15,126 bases of DNA from Methylococcaceae bacterium (lineage in GTDB: Bacteria; Pseudomonadota; Gammaproteobacteria; Methylococcales; UBA1147): contig JAKEEL010000041.1 of the NCBI GenBank assembly GCA_022616595.1, positions 1-15,126 on the forward strand, read 5' to 3'. The notes beneath the pieces were generated by a model that searched no databases, was not told the DNA's origin, and saw nothing but the letters and a program-made list of their open reading frames with translations. This document shows, piece by piece, positions 1 to 7,239 of this stretch (its first letter is position 1; every line of letters starts with the position of its first letter). The position numbers were made by a program, and so were the translations under genes.

Positions 1-10
1 GGATGAGCCG

Positions 11-106
11 GCATTTTCAATGGCTTCAAGTCATTGAAAATGCAAGGTACCGGAAAATCACATTTTCCGGTACCGCCAAGGAAGCAGCCCATGGACGGGT
101 GCTTCC
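11..106. repeat. Three consecutive inverted repeats downstream of zapA
   Basis: Three hairpins lie side by side. The first has 12-bp perfect arms at 11-22 (GCATTTTCAATG) and 32-43 with a 9-nt loop. The second has 13-bp perfect arms at 46-58 and 62-74 with a 3-nt loop (CAC), each arm carrying GGTACC. The third has 7-bp arms at 80-86 (GGAAGCA) and 100-106, plus an inner CCC/GGG pairing. The first two share the core CATTTTC. They follow the zapA stop on the minus strand, but no T-tract adjoins any hairpin on either strand, so they are not classical intrinsic terminators. They look like extragenic palindromes or an RNA 3'-end structure. The repeats themselves are directly visible; the role is unknown. 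Confidence 0.8.
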
Positions 107-115
107 GGATGAACA

Positions 116-424
116 CTATTCAGATGCTTTCGGGTCCAGAACGGCGCCGATTCTCTCCTGAATTCTGACCAGCCGATCGCAAAGTTCCCGTGAAGATGCA
201 TTATTCTTTCGATTGGACTGAGCCAACTCATTCGCGATATTCAAGGCGGCCATGACCGCGATGCGATCCAGGCCGACTACCCTGCCGGTGTCCCGTATTT
301 CGCGCATTTTTTGATCGAGGTAGCGGGCGGACTCCAGTAGATCATCCCGCTCCTCGTCCGCGCAGGCGATCCGGTACTCCTTACCAAGCACCTGGATACT
401 AACCGGGGTAATCGGATCCCTCAT
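116..424 (-). CDS. zapA: Cell division protein ZapA
   Basis: ZapA is a small cytoplasmic protein that binds FtsZ, cross-links its filaments and stabilises the Z ring. The 102-residue product has the usual family length and order: an N-terminal beta-rich head (VSIQVLGKEYRIAC, about residues 8-21), the DDLLESARYLDQKM segment (about 27-40), and a long C-terminal helix with AALNIANEL (about 59-67), expected to form the dimeric coiled coil. Its ATG overlaps the stop of the upstream coiled-coil gene in an ATGA, so the two are probably translationally coupled. In many gammaproteobacteria zapA is followed by 6S RNA (ssrS), but the 115 nt visible after zapA do not resemble its start. Identification rests on recognising the sequence pattern. 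Confidence 0.93.
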   Translation of the reverse strand: MRDPITPVSIQVLGKEYRIACADEERDDLLESARYLDQKMREIRDTGRVVGLDRIAVMAALNIANELAQSNRKNNASSRELCDRLVRIQERIGAVLDPKASE

Positions 425-639
425 GTCCCCTGCCCCATGCTTTTAAGGCGCGTGATCATGGCTTCGACCCGGCTCCTGGCCAATGCGGTTTTTTCGAGTA
501 GTCGAGCGCGGTCGCGAACCAGATCATTTTGTTTCGCCTTCAATGACCGGTTTTCAATTTTGAGCTGTTCGCAAAGATCCACCAGAAGGTCGACTTTCTT
601 TTCGAGATTTTTTAATTGCTGATCGGTATCTTGGCTCAT
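421..639 (-). CDS. TIGR02449/ZapB-like coiled-coil protein
   Basis: This encodes a 72-residue, highly charged protein that reads as one continuous heptad-like helix from about residue 8 to 66 (LKNLEKKVDLLVDLCEQLK, then further Lys/Glu/Arg-rich heptads). It has no signal peptide or membrane segment. Length, composition and position directly before zapA match the TIGR02449 family, often annotated as ZapB-like, and ZapB is a coiled-coil Z-ring factor that interacts with ZapA. A division role is inferred from this context and not visible in any catalytic motif. The ATG at 639 has no good Shine-Dalgarno sequence (upstream on the minus strand is CCCTAAGACTTGCAAA). The last codon overlaps the zapA start, so the pair forms one transcription unit. 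Confidence 0.8.
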   Translation of the reverse strand: MSQDTDQQLKNLEKKVDLLVDLCEQLKIENRSLKAKQNDLVRDRARLLEKTALARSRVEAMITRLKSMGQGT

Positions 640-803
640 TTTGCAAGTCTTAGGGCTGGTCGAGATGGTGTCGAACTTGTTTTGGTAGACCCCTTGGCAA
701 TGTTAGGATAAGGGATAATTTTTTCCAGGTCCAGCCAGACGATGATCGGCAATTTTTTCTACAAGCGCGGATTCCATGACTGTTCTCCTTCAGGACCCAT
801 AAA
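640..803. other. Divergent intergenic region between the zapA unit and pepP
   Basis: This 164-nt gap should hold promoters for both directions. On the plus strand a weak candidate is TTGGCA at 694-699 followed by GATAAT at 714-719, but the spacing of 14 nt is too short. A 21-codon ORF opens at about 750 and its TGA overlaps the pepP TTG; it has no recognisable product and may be chance. The gammaproteobacterial ygfB gene, often found between zapA and pepP, is absent here. No convincing minus-strand promoter was found by eye. Confidence 0.5.
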
Positions 804-2114
804 TTGACGATAGCCAACAGTGAATACAGACGCCGGCGCAAAGAATTCATGCGCATGGTGGGGACGGGCAACATCGCGCTGATCGCGAGCGCTCCGGTAT
901 CGAAACGCAATAACGATGTGGATTATCCCTATCGACAGGACAGTGATTTTGTTTATCTGACCGGATTCGAAGAACCCAAGGCTTTGGCTGTCTTCGTTCC
1001 GGGACGTCGTCCCGCGGAATATATTCTGTTTTGCCGTGAGTTCGATGCAACCATGGCGCTTTGGACCGGGCACCACGCCGGGATTGAAGGCGCGAAAAAA
1101 TTATACGAAGCCGATGATGCCTTTCCGATCGATGATGTGGATGAAATCCTGCCCGGACTGATGGAAAACAAGGCCCGCGTATTTTATCCGATGGGTCGCA
1201 ATGGCGAACTCGATCATCAGGTCCTGGAATGGGTGAAACAATTGCGCCAGCGCGTGCGATCCGGGATCTCGGCGCCGATGGAATTTGTTGCCATCGAGAA
1301 TCTGCTGCACGAGATGAGACTCTACAAGACCGCGGCCGAATTGAAATTGATGCGCAGGGCCGCGAACGTATCGGCAAAAGCCCATATTCGTGCGATGCGG
1401 GCAGCGCGCGCCGGGCTCTATGAACACCAGATCGAGGCCGAGCTGCTGCATGAATTTACGCACAACGGGATGCGGTCGACCGCTTACCCTTCGATCGTCG
1501 CCGGAGGACGCAACGCGTGTGTGCTGCACTACACGCAGAACCGCGACAAATTGCAGGATGGTGATCTGCTGTTGATCGATGCGGGTGCGGAAAATCAGAA
1601 TTATGCCTCCGATGTTACCCGTACTTTTCCGGTCTCCGGGCGTTTCAGCGAAGCGCAAAAGCTGCTTTACCAATTGGTCCTGGACGCGCAGCTTGCGGCA
1701 ATCGCCAAAGTGCGGCCCGGAAATCACTGGGATGATCCGCACGATGCGGCGATCAAGGTTCTGACCCGCGGGCTCGTCGATTTCGGGCTATTGAAGGGCC
1801 GGATTTCGAATTTGATCAAGAACGAAGCCTACAAGAAGTTTTACATGCACCGGACCGGGCACTGGCTCGGAATGGATGTGCACGACGTCGGGAATTACAA
1901 AGTCGATGGACGATGGAGATTGCTGGAACCCGGCATGGTGCTGACCGTCGAACCCGGATTGTATGTTTCGGCCGATTGCACCGATGTCGAAAAAAAATGG
2001 CGCGGGATCGGCATCCGGATCGAGGATGATGTTCTGGTGACCAAGGACGGCTGCGAGGTTCTGACCTCGGGAGTTCCGAAAACCATTGCCGAGATCGAAG
2101 AATTGATGGCCTGA
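804..2114 (+). CDS. pepP: Xaa-Pro aminopeptidase (aminopeptidase P)
   Basis: PepP is a cytoplasmic metalloenzyme that removes the N-terminal residue of peptides whose second residue is proline. The 436-residue product has the two-domain family layout. The N-terminal domain includes YPYRQDSDFVYLTGFEEP (about 41-58). The C-terminal pita-bread domain carries the dinuclear metal ligands: D259 (IDAGAE), D270 (SDVTRTFP), H353 (TGHWLGMDVHDVG), E383 (LTVEPGLY) and E407 (GIRIEDD). The active-site histidine neighbourhood LHYTQN lies near 241-246. The start is TTG at 804; it restores the N-terminal EYRRRRKEF helix seen in homologues, whereas the next ATG (849) would remove it, and AGGA lies 8 nt upstream. 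It leads an operon with ubiH and ubiI, an arrangement also known from Escherichia coli. Confidence 0.95.
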   Translation: MTIANSEYRRRRKEFMRMVGTGNIALIASAPVSKRNNDVDYPYRQDSDFVYLTGFEEPKALAVFVPGRRPAEYILFCREFDATMALWTGHHAGIEGAKKLYEADDAFPIDDVDEILPGLMENKARVFYPMGRNGELDHQVLEWVKQLRQRVRSGISAPMEFVAIENLLHEMRLYKTAAELKLMRRAANVSAKAHIRAMRAARAGLYEHQIEAELLHEFTHNGMRSTAYPSIVAGGRNACVLHYTQNRDKLQDGDLLLIDAGAENQNYASDVTRTFPVSGRFSEAQKLLYQLVLDAQLAAIAKVRPGNHWDDPHDAAIKVLTRGLVDFGLLKGRISNLIKNEAYKKFYMHRTGHWLGMDVHDVGNYKVDGRWRLLEPGMVLTVEPGLYVSADCTDVEKKWRGIGIRIEDDVLVTKDGCEVLTSGVPKTIAEIEELMA

Positions 2115-2118
2115 TCCG

Positions 2119-3336
2119 ATGTCCGGCGACTACGACATTGTCATCATCGGCGGCGGACTGTCCGGAGGGAGCCTCGCGCTCGCGCTGCAAGGCAGTGGTT
2201 ACCGGATCGCCGTCGTGGAAGCCTTCAGCGATGAACAACGGCGCTCATTGCCCGCGGGCGACCGCGCCCTGGCTCTTTCCTGCGGCACGGTTTGTCATCT
2301 GAAGTCCCTGGGGCTTTGGGATGAACTGCAACAGCATAGCGCCGCGATTCTGGATATCCATATTTCGGATCGGGGGCATTTCGGAAAGACCCGGTTGTCG
2401 GCTCGAACCGAAGGAGTGGAGGCGCTGGGCTATGTGATCGCCGCGCGAATTTTGGAGGACAGGATTGCTTCGGCACTCGAGATTTCCGATATCGAGCGGA
2501 TTTGCCCGGCCAGACTGACGAGCTTTAAACCCGCTCGCGATTCCATTTCTTTAACCCTGCGCAAGGAAACCAGCGATTTAACTCTCTCGACCCGGCTGCT
2601 GGTCGGCGCGGACGGCGTAAATTCCTCGGTACGATGCTTTTTGAATATCGGCCAGGAGACCCGCGATTATCATCAAACCGCGATCGTGACGCAGGTCAGA
2701 CCGGATATCGATCCTGCCGGAGCCGCATTCGAGCGCTTCACGGCGACCGGTCCCTTGGCGATGTTGCCGACTCTCGACCGCGGCTGTTCCGTGGTCTGGA
2801 CTCAAACCAGCGCCGCGGCCGAACAAATCATGGCTCTGGACGACAAGGATTTTTTGACGCGGTTGCAGAATACTTTCGGCTTTCGCCTGGGCAGACTGAC
2901 ACTCGAATCCAAGCGTGTCCAGTTTCCCTTGAAGCTGGTACGGGCAAAAGCGATGATCGGCCCGCGCAGCGTGCTGGTCGGCAACACGGTTCACCAATTG
3001 CATCCGGTCGCGGGCCAGGGTTTCAATCTCGGAATGCGGGATGTCGCGCTGTTGGCCGAGAGGATTCGGGATGATCTCGGAAAAGATCGCGATCCGGGCG
3101 GGAATCGCCTGCTGAATGCGTATGCGGCTTCCCGGACCAAGGATCATGAGACCCTGATCCGCTTTACCGACGGTCTCGTGCGAATATTCTCGAACGAATG
3201 GCTGCCCCTGATCGGAGCACGCGGATTGGGGCTTCTCGGCCTGGACCGCTGCTATTGGGGCAAGCACTTATTCACGCGCTACGCGATGGGGCTCGGAGGC
3301 AGGTTGCCTCGTATCGGAACTGGCCTGACTGGATGA
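2119..3336 (+). CDS. ubiH: 2-octaprenyl-6-methoxyphenol hydroxylase UbiH
   Basis: UbiH is an FAD-dependent monooxygenase that adds a ring hydroxyl during aerobic ubiquinone synthesis, probably in a soluble or membrane-associated Ubi complex. The 405-residue product shows the three flavin-hydroxylase signatures: the N-terminal dinucleotide fold (IIGGGLSGGSLA, glycines 11-16), the middle DG motif (VGADGVNSSVR, about 162-172) and the FAD ribityl motif near 287-301 (LVGNTVHQLHPVAGQGFN). The GN in place of GD in this last motif, followed by LGMRDV, is characteristic of UbiH and separates it from UbiI and UbiF. It starts 4 nt after the pepP stop and its own stop overlaps the ubiI start. No clear Shine-Dalgarno sequence is seen, so translation probably depends on coupling. 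The specific step is assigned by motif and gene order. Confidence 0.92.
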   Translation: MSGDYDIVIIGGGLSGGSLALALQGSGYRIAVVEAFSDEQRRSLPAGDRALALSCGTVCHLKSLGLWDELQQHSAAILDIHISDRGHFGKTRLSARTEGVEALGYVIAARILEDRIASALEISDIERICPARLTSFKPARDSISLTLRKETSDLTLSTRLLVGADGVNSSVRCFLNIGQETRDYHQTAIVTQVRPDIDPAGAAFERFTATGPLAMLPTLDRGCSVVWTQTSAAAEQIMALDDKDFLTRLQNTFGFRLGRLTLESKRVQFPLKLVRAKAMIGPRSVLVGNTVHQLHPVAGQGFNLGMRDVALLAERIRDDLGKDRDPGGNRLLNAYAASRTKDHETLIRFTDGLVRIFSNEWLPLIGARGLGLLGLDRCYWGKHLFTRYAMGLGGRLPRIGTGLTG

Positions 3337-4562
3337 ACCGCCCGGCTGAACGTTTCGAAGTGGCCGTGGTCGGCGGAGGAATGGTCGGCGCGACATTGGC
3401 CTTGATTCTCGCGCGAGCCGGGATTCGAACGGTATTGCTCGAAGAGCGTCCGCCCTTGCGTGAATGGCCCGAAAATACGGTCGATATCCGGGTTTCGGCC
3501 TTGACCAGGGCCAGCCGGATCATATTGGATACACTGGGCGCATGGGCTGGGATCATGGAGCGCGGCGCAGGGCCCTACCGGTACATGAGAGTATGGGATC
3601 CGGCTTGTGGCGGCGAATTGTATTTTGATGGAGCGGATGTCGGGCAGGATATCCTCGGATTCATCGTCGAAAACCGGGTTTCGGTCGCGGCGCTTTGGAG
3701 TATCCTGGAAGGACTGCGCGATGTGTCGGTCGTTTGTCCGGCGAGAGTCGCCGGAATCCATCCGGTTGCCGGCGGTAGCGAATTGTTGCTCGACAAGGGG
3801 CAAACCATTTTCGCCGAACTGGTGGTCGCGGCGGACGGCGCCCATTCGGCCCTTCGTTCCATGGCCGCGATCGAAGTCAAGGGTTGGTCCTACGCGCAGA
3901 CCGCTTTGGTCGCCACGGTCGAAACCCAAACCGCTCATCATGAAACGGCCTATCAACGGTTTCTTGCGGAAGGGCCATTGGCCTTTCTGCCGCTTCGAAA
4001 CGGAATGTCTTCGATTGTCTGGACCTCCAGTTCACAGACCACGCAACGCTATTTGGAACTGCCGGAACGGACCTTCGTCAACGAATTGGAGGTTGCGAGC
4101 GGCGGGATACTGGGTTCACTGGCATTGGTTTCGAAACGGGCCTCCTTTCCGCTGCGGCTCCAGTATGCGCGGAGTTATTTTCGCGGCAATGTCGTTCTGG
4201 TCGGGGATGCCGCGCACTCCGTTCACCCCTTGGCCGGACAAGGCGCGAATATGGGAATCCTGGATGCCGCAGCGCTCGCCGAATCGGTGATTGCGGCCCG
4301 CGACCTAAGCCGTCCGATCGCGGGTTTCCATACACTGCGCAGATACGAGCGCTGGCGCAAGGGCGACAACCTGGCGATGCTGATGGGCATGGATGGCTTG
4401 CATCGTCTGTTTGTTCGGCCCCCGCCCGGATTCGGCTTCTTGCGGTCTCTGGGCATGAATCTGATCAACCGCAGCGATCCGATCAAGAATTTTTTCAACC
4501 GTTACGCGATGGGGCTTCGCGCGGACCTGCCCCGTCTGGCATACGGGCAGAAATGCTGGTGA
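3333..4562 (+). CDS. ubiI: UbiI/VisC-type ubiquinone biosynthesis FAD hydroxylase
   Basis: This is a second FAD-dependent ring hydroxylase of ubiquinone synthesis, paralogous to the upstream ubiH. The 409-residue product has the N-terminal fold VVGGGMVGATLA (glycines 14-19), the middle motif AADGAHSALR (166-175) and the C-terminal motif GDAAHSVHPLAGQG (291-304), followed by ANMGILDAAALAE. The GDAAH...LDAA pattern fits the UbiI (VisC) type, which hydroxylates C5, better than UbiF or UbiH. The frame is open from 3198, but the ATG at 3333 overlaps the ubiH TGA in an ATGA and immediately precedes the conserved fold; the 45 extra residues lie inside ubiH and read as Arg- and Pro-rich shadow sequence. 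The family is certain. UbiI rather than another paralogue (UbiF, UbiL, UbiM) is likely, not proven. Confidence 0.85.
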   Translation: MNRPAERFEVAVVGGGMVGATLALILARAGIRTVLLEERPPLREWPENTVDIRVSALTRASRIILDTLGAWAGIMERGAGPYRYMRVWDPACGGELYFDGADVGQDILGFIVENRVSVAALWSILEGLRDVSVVCPARVAGIHPVAGGSELLLDKGQTIFAELVVAADGAHSALRSMAAIEVKGWSYAQTALVATVETQTAHHETAYQRFLAEGPLAFLPLRNGMSSIVWTSSSQTTQRYLELPERTFVNELEVASGGILGSLALVSKRASFPLRLQYARSYFRGNVVLVGDAAHSVHPLAGQGANMGILDAAALAESVIAARDLSRPIAGFHTLRRYERWRKGDNLAMLMGMDGLHRLFVRPPPGFGFLRSLGMNLINRSDPIKNFFNRYAMGLRADLPRLAYGQKCW

Positions 4563-4583
4563 GCCGACAACGAGCCGGAATCC

Positions 4584-4616
4584 GAAAGTTTTTTTTAAAT
4601 TGGCTGGAAAACTTTT
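4584..4616. terminator. Possible bidirectional terminator between ubiI and trkA
   Basis: An AT-rich inverted repeat AAAGTTTT (4585-4592) and AAAACTTT (4608-4615), extendable by one wobble pair, spans the 32-nt gap and the trkA 3' end. The convergent genes need a stop signal here, and T-runs occur at 4589-4596 and 4613-4617. The stem is AT-only apart from one G-C pair, so its strength is doubtful. Confidence 0.25.
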
Positions 4617-5956
4617 TCCACGTTTCGGACCAGCTTTTTGTCCATCACGAACATGATCACGTGGTCTCCTTCCTCGAAGACCGTATCGTGATGGATCATC
4701 ATCATCTCATTGTCGCGGACCAGTGCGCCGAGGATGATTCCATAGGGGAGATTGATTTGGTCGACCTGCCGGCCGATCACGCTGGAGGATCCGGCCGGTC
4801 CGTGTGCGATCGCCTCGATCGCTTCCGCACGCCCGCCGCACAGGGAGTTCACTTGCACCACATCGCCGCGCCGCACGTGTTTCAAGATGCTGCCGATGGT
4901 GGTCTGCTCGGGTTCTACCCACACATCGATTCCGCTTCCTTCCAACAGGTCTACATAGCTTGCATGATTGATCAGGCAGATCGATTTGCGGGCGCCCAAG
5001 CGCTTGGCCAGGGTCGCGGAAATGATATTGCTGCCGTCATGATTGGTAAGGGCACAGAAAAGATCGGTCTTGTCGATGGATTCGCTGATTAACAGCGTCT
5101 CGTCGGTGCAGTCGCCTTGAAGAACCAGCGTGTTATCGAGTTGGCTGGCAATTTTCCGGGTACGGTCCGGGTTTTGTTCGATGATCTTGACCTGGTGACC
5201 GTTCTCCAGCGCCAGCGCCAGGCGTTTGCCGATATGGCCACCTCCCGCGATCAGAATCCGCTTCATCGGAGGTTCCAGTTTTTTCAGGTCGTTGAGTACC
5301 TTTCGTACTTCATTCCGGGGCGCCATGATGAAAATTTCGTCACCTTCCTCGATCACGGCCGCGCCGTCCGGGACCACCGCTTTTCCGTCTCGGAATATCG
5401 CGGCAATGCGAATCTTCGAGTTTGCCAGGTGTTCTTTCAGGGTACGGATCCTTTTTCGGGTCAGCATACTGTTTCTGGAAATGCGAACCGAGAACAGCCG
5501 CACCAGTCCGCCGGCAAACTCCGACACATACAATACCCCTGGAAATTCGATCAGATTCCGGATGTAATCCATCACGATCAACTCCGGACTGATCACGACA
5601 TCGATGGGAATGCCGCCCTCCCGAAACAACTCGGGATTGTTCAGGAACTCGGAGGCCCGCACCCGCGCGATGGTTTTCGGACGACTGTACAGTGTGTTGA
5701 CGACCTGGCAGGCGAGCATGTTGGTCTCATCCTTATCCGTTACGGCAATCACGATATCGGCGCTCCCCGCGCCGGCCTGCTCTAGAATAGGCGGGAAAGC
5801 CGCGTTGCCGACCACGGTCGCGATATCCAGACGCTCCTTCAATTCTCGCAATAATTGCGGACTCATATCCACGACGACGATATCGTTATCCTCGTGGGCC
5901 AGTGCGCTGGCCACGGAAGAACCTGTACGGCCGGCGCCCAGAATCAATATTTTCAT
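4595..5956 (-). CDS. trkA: Trk system potassium uptake protein TrkA
   Basis: TrkA is the cytoplasmic nucleotide-binding subunit that gates the TrkH/TrkG potassium channel. The 453-residue product has the expected duplicated architecture. The first RCK-N Rossmann fold starts at residue 1 (ILILGAGRTG, glycines 7, 9 and 12, with acidic D30 ending strand 2) and is followed by an RCK-C domain. The second Rossmann fold starts near 232 (RILIAGGGHIGKR, acidic E260), followed by a second RCK-C domain to the end. The length is close to E. coli TrkA (458 residues). It has no membrane segment. The gene stands alone: neither trkH nor the often adjacent fmt/rsmB genes are in the window. A perfect TATAAT about 80 nt upstream may be its promoter. 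The Shine-Dalgarno sequence is weak (CAGGTT directly before the ATG). Confidence 0.95.
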   Translation of the reverse strand: MKILILGAGRTGSSVASALAHEDNDIVVVDMSPQLLRELKERLDIATVVGNAAFPPILEQAGAGSADIVIAVTDKDETNMLACQVVNTLYSRPKTIARVRASEFLNNPELFREGGIPIDVVISPELIVMDYIRNLIEFPGVLYVSEFAGGLVRLFSVRISRNSMLTRKRIRTLKEHLANSKIRIAAIFRDGKAVVPDGAAVIEEGDEIFIMAPRNEVRKVLNDLKKLEPPMKRILIAGGGHIGKRLALALENGHQVKIIEQNPDRTRKIASQLDNTLVLQGDCTDETLLISESIDKTDLFCALTNHDGSNIISATLAKRLGARKSICLINHASYVDLLEGSGIDVWVEPEQTTIGSILKHVRRGDVVQVNSLCGGRAEAIEAIAHGPAGSSSVIGRQVDQINLPYGIILGALVRDNEMMMIHHDTVFEEGDHVIMFVMDKKLVRNVEKVFQPI

Positions 5957-6033
5957 AACCTGAAGTCCAGTATTTAGAGAAGCTTTAGCCGGGATTCGTT
6001 CAAGGCGGGGCTTGATCGATCGGCGGACGCAGG

Positions 6034-6062
6034 ATTATAGGGCAAGCTGTACCGGTCGGAAA
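6034..6062 (-). promoter_or_regulatory. Candidate sigma70-type promoter for trkA
   Basis: On the minus strand a perfect TATAAT occupies 6039 to 6034. At a 17-nt spacing upstream lies TTTCCG (6062 to 6057), which matches the -35 consensus poorly. Transcription would start near 6027 and leave a leader of about 70 nt. The -10 is clear by eye; the assignment is inference. Confidence 0.4.
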
Positions 6063-6151
6063 CACCGTGATAGGCTACGCTTTTCAACTTTTCTGCAATT
6101 CGGAAAACGATACACTCATCAACAGATCCCACCCTTCTACTCGTCGTAACG

Positions 6152-6168
6152 TGAAGCCGCAGGCTTCA
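6152..6168. repeat. Perfect 7-bp hairpin upstream of glk
   Basis: TGAAGCC (6152-6158) and GGCTTCA (6162-6168) form a perfect stem with a 3-nt GCA loop, ending 36 nt before the glk ATG. It has no following T-tract, so it is not an intrinsic terminator. Position suggests an operator, a leader structure or a short REP-like palindrome. Confidence 0.6.
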
Positions 6169-6204
6169 GCCGGTGGCGCATTCCTATCAAGGTAATTCTA
6201 TTTA

Positions 6205-7185
6205 ATGAAAGTACTCGCGGGCGACATCGGTGGAACCCGGATCCGATTCGCGATCTTCGACGTTCAAGGACCAGGGCTCGTCACCGAATCCGAACAATCC
6301 TATTTAAGCAGGGACCACGCCGAGCTGGGACCGGTTCTGGAAAAGTTTGTCGCCGATGCGCGGCTTCCTTTCGAATCGGTCTGTCTCGGGATTGCGGGCC
6401 CGGTACTCGATGGACGCTGCATCGCGACGAATCTTCCCTGGAAAATCGATGCCGACGAGATCCGATCGATGCTGTCGCTGCACTCGGTCGTGTTGATCAA
6501 CGATCTGGTCGCCAATGCCTTGGGCATCCGGGCCCTTTCGGAACAGGACTTTTTCGTGGTGAATCCGGGGCGCCCGAATCCAACCGGCAATGCCTGTATC
6601 ATCGCCGCCGGAACCGGCCTCGGAGAAGCCGGAATGTTCTGGGACGGCCGGGAGCATCAACCCTTCCCGTCCGAAGGAGGTCATTGCGATTTCGCACCGG
6701 CCAGCGACTTCGACTACCGGCTACTACAATTTCTCGCGAATCGCCACGGGCATGTGAGCTGGGAACGGGTGGTTTCCGGCATCGGAATCGTGAATCTTTT
6801 TGAATTTCTGTGTCACGAAAATTCCGAAGCGCAACCGGAATGGTTCGCGCGTGCAAAAGAGTTCGGCGATGCCGCATCGGCCATTTCCGATGCCGCACTG
6901 TCCGCGGAGAATCCGCGCTGTCTGGAAAGCCTGCGGCTGTTTCTCGGATATTACGGTGCCGAAGCCGGGAATCTGGCGCTCAAGACGATGGCAAGCGGCG
7001 GAATCTATATCGGAGGAGGCATCGCGCCGAAACTTGTACAACTGTTCGAGCAAGACTGGTTCCTGAATGCGCTTTGCGCGAAAGGACGCATGCAAGCGCT
7101 GCTCCGGGACATGCCGGTTAAAATCATTTTAAACGACAGAACGCCGTTGCTGGGAGCGGCCATTCAGGCGTCTCTTCTGACGTAG
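6205..7185 (+). CDS. glk: Glucokinase (Glk family, PF02685 type)
   Basis: This enzyme phosphorylates glucose to glucose 6-phosphate with ATP in the cytoplasm. The 326-residue product follows E. coli Glk closely: the phosphate-binding loop DIGGTRIRFA (7-16), LGIAGPV (61-67), LINDLVANALGI with catalytic D100 and N99 (97-108), AAGTGLGEA (134-142), PSEGGHCDFAP with E157 and H160 (155-165), E187 in SWERVVSGIGI, and the late glycine motif SGGIYIGGGIAP. The catalytic residues fall at the same numbers as in the E. coli enzyme. The ATG at 6205 has AAGGT 11 nt upstream, slightly far. No sugar transport or glycolysis neighbour is present, so it appears to be a single-gene unit between trkA and the convergent hopanoid operon. 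Confidence 0.94.
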   Translation: MKVLAGDIGGTRIRFAIFDVQGPGLVTESEQSYLSRDHAELGPVLEKFVADARLPFESVCLGIAGPVLDGRCIATNLPWKIDADEIRSMLSLHSVVLINDLVANALGIRALSEQDFFVVNPGRPNPTGNACIIAAGTGLGEAGMFWDGREHQPFPSEGGHCDFAPASDFDYRLLQFLANRHGHVSWERVVSGIGIVNLFEFLCHENSEAQPEWFARAKEFGDAASAISDAALSAENPRCLESLRLFLGYYGAEAGNLALKTMASGGIYIGGGIAPKLVQLFEQDWFLNALCAKGRMQALLRDMPVKIILNDRTPLLGAAIQASLLT

Positions 7186-7239
7186 AGCCGGTCTTTGGAT
7201 TTCAAGGAACGGGACGGCCGGCCCGGATTTCGCCGCTTT

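Larger units (their letters stand above)
5957..6204. other. Divergent intergenic region between trkA and glk
   Basis: This 248-nt region separates two divergently transcribed genes and must hold both promoters. It contains the minus-strand TATAAT candidate and the hairpin listed separately. On the plus strand GATACACT at about 6109-6116 could be a -10 region for glk, but no good -35 lies at the right distance. No ORF or RNA gene is recognisable. Confidence 0.5.

Noticed and set aside
694..719. TTGGCA...GATAAT promoter for pepP
   Set aside because: The hexamers are reasonable but the 14-nt spacing is too short for a sigma70 promoter.
5117..5785. 222-codon plus-strand frame opposite trkA
   Set aside because: It is a shadow of trkA, which has both Rossmann folds on the minus strand.
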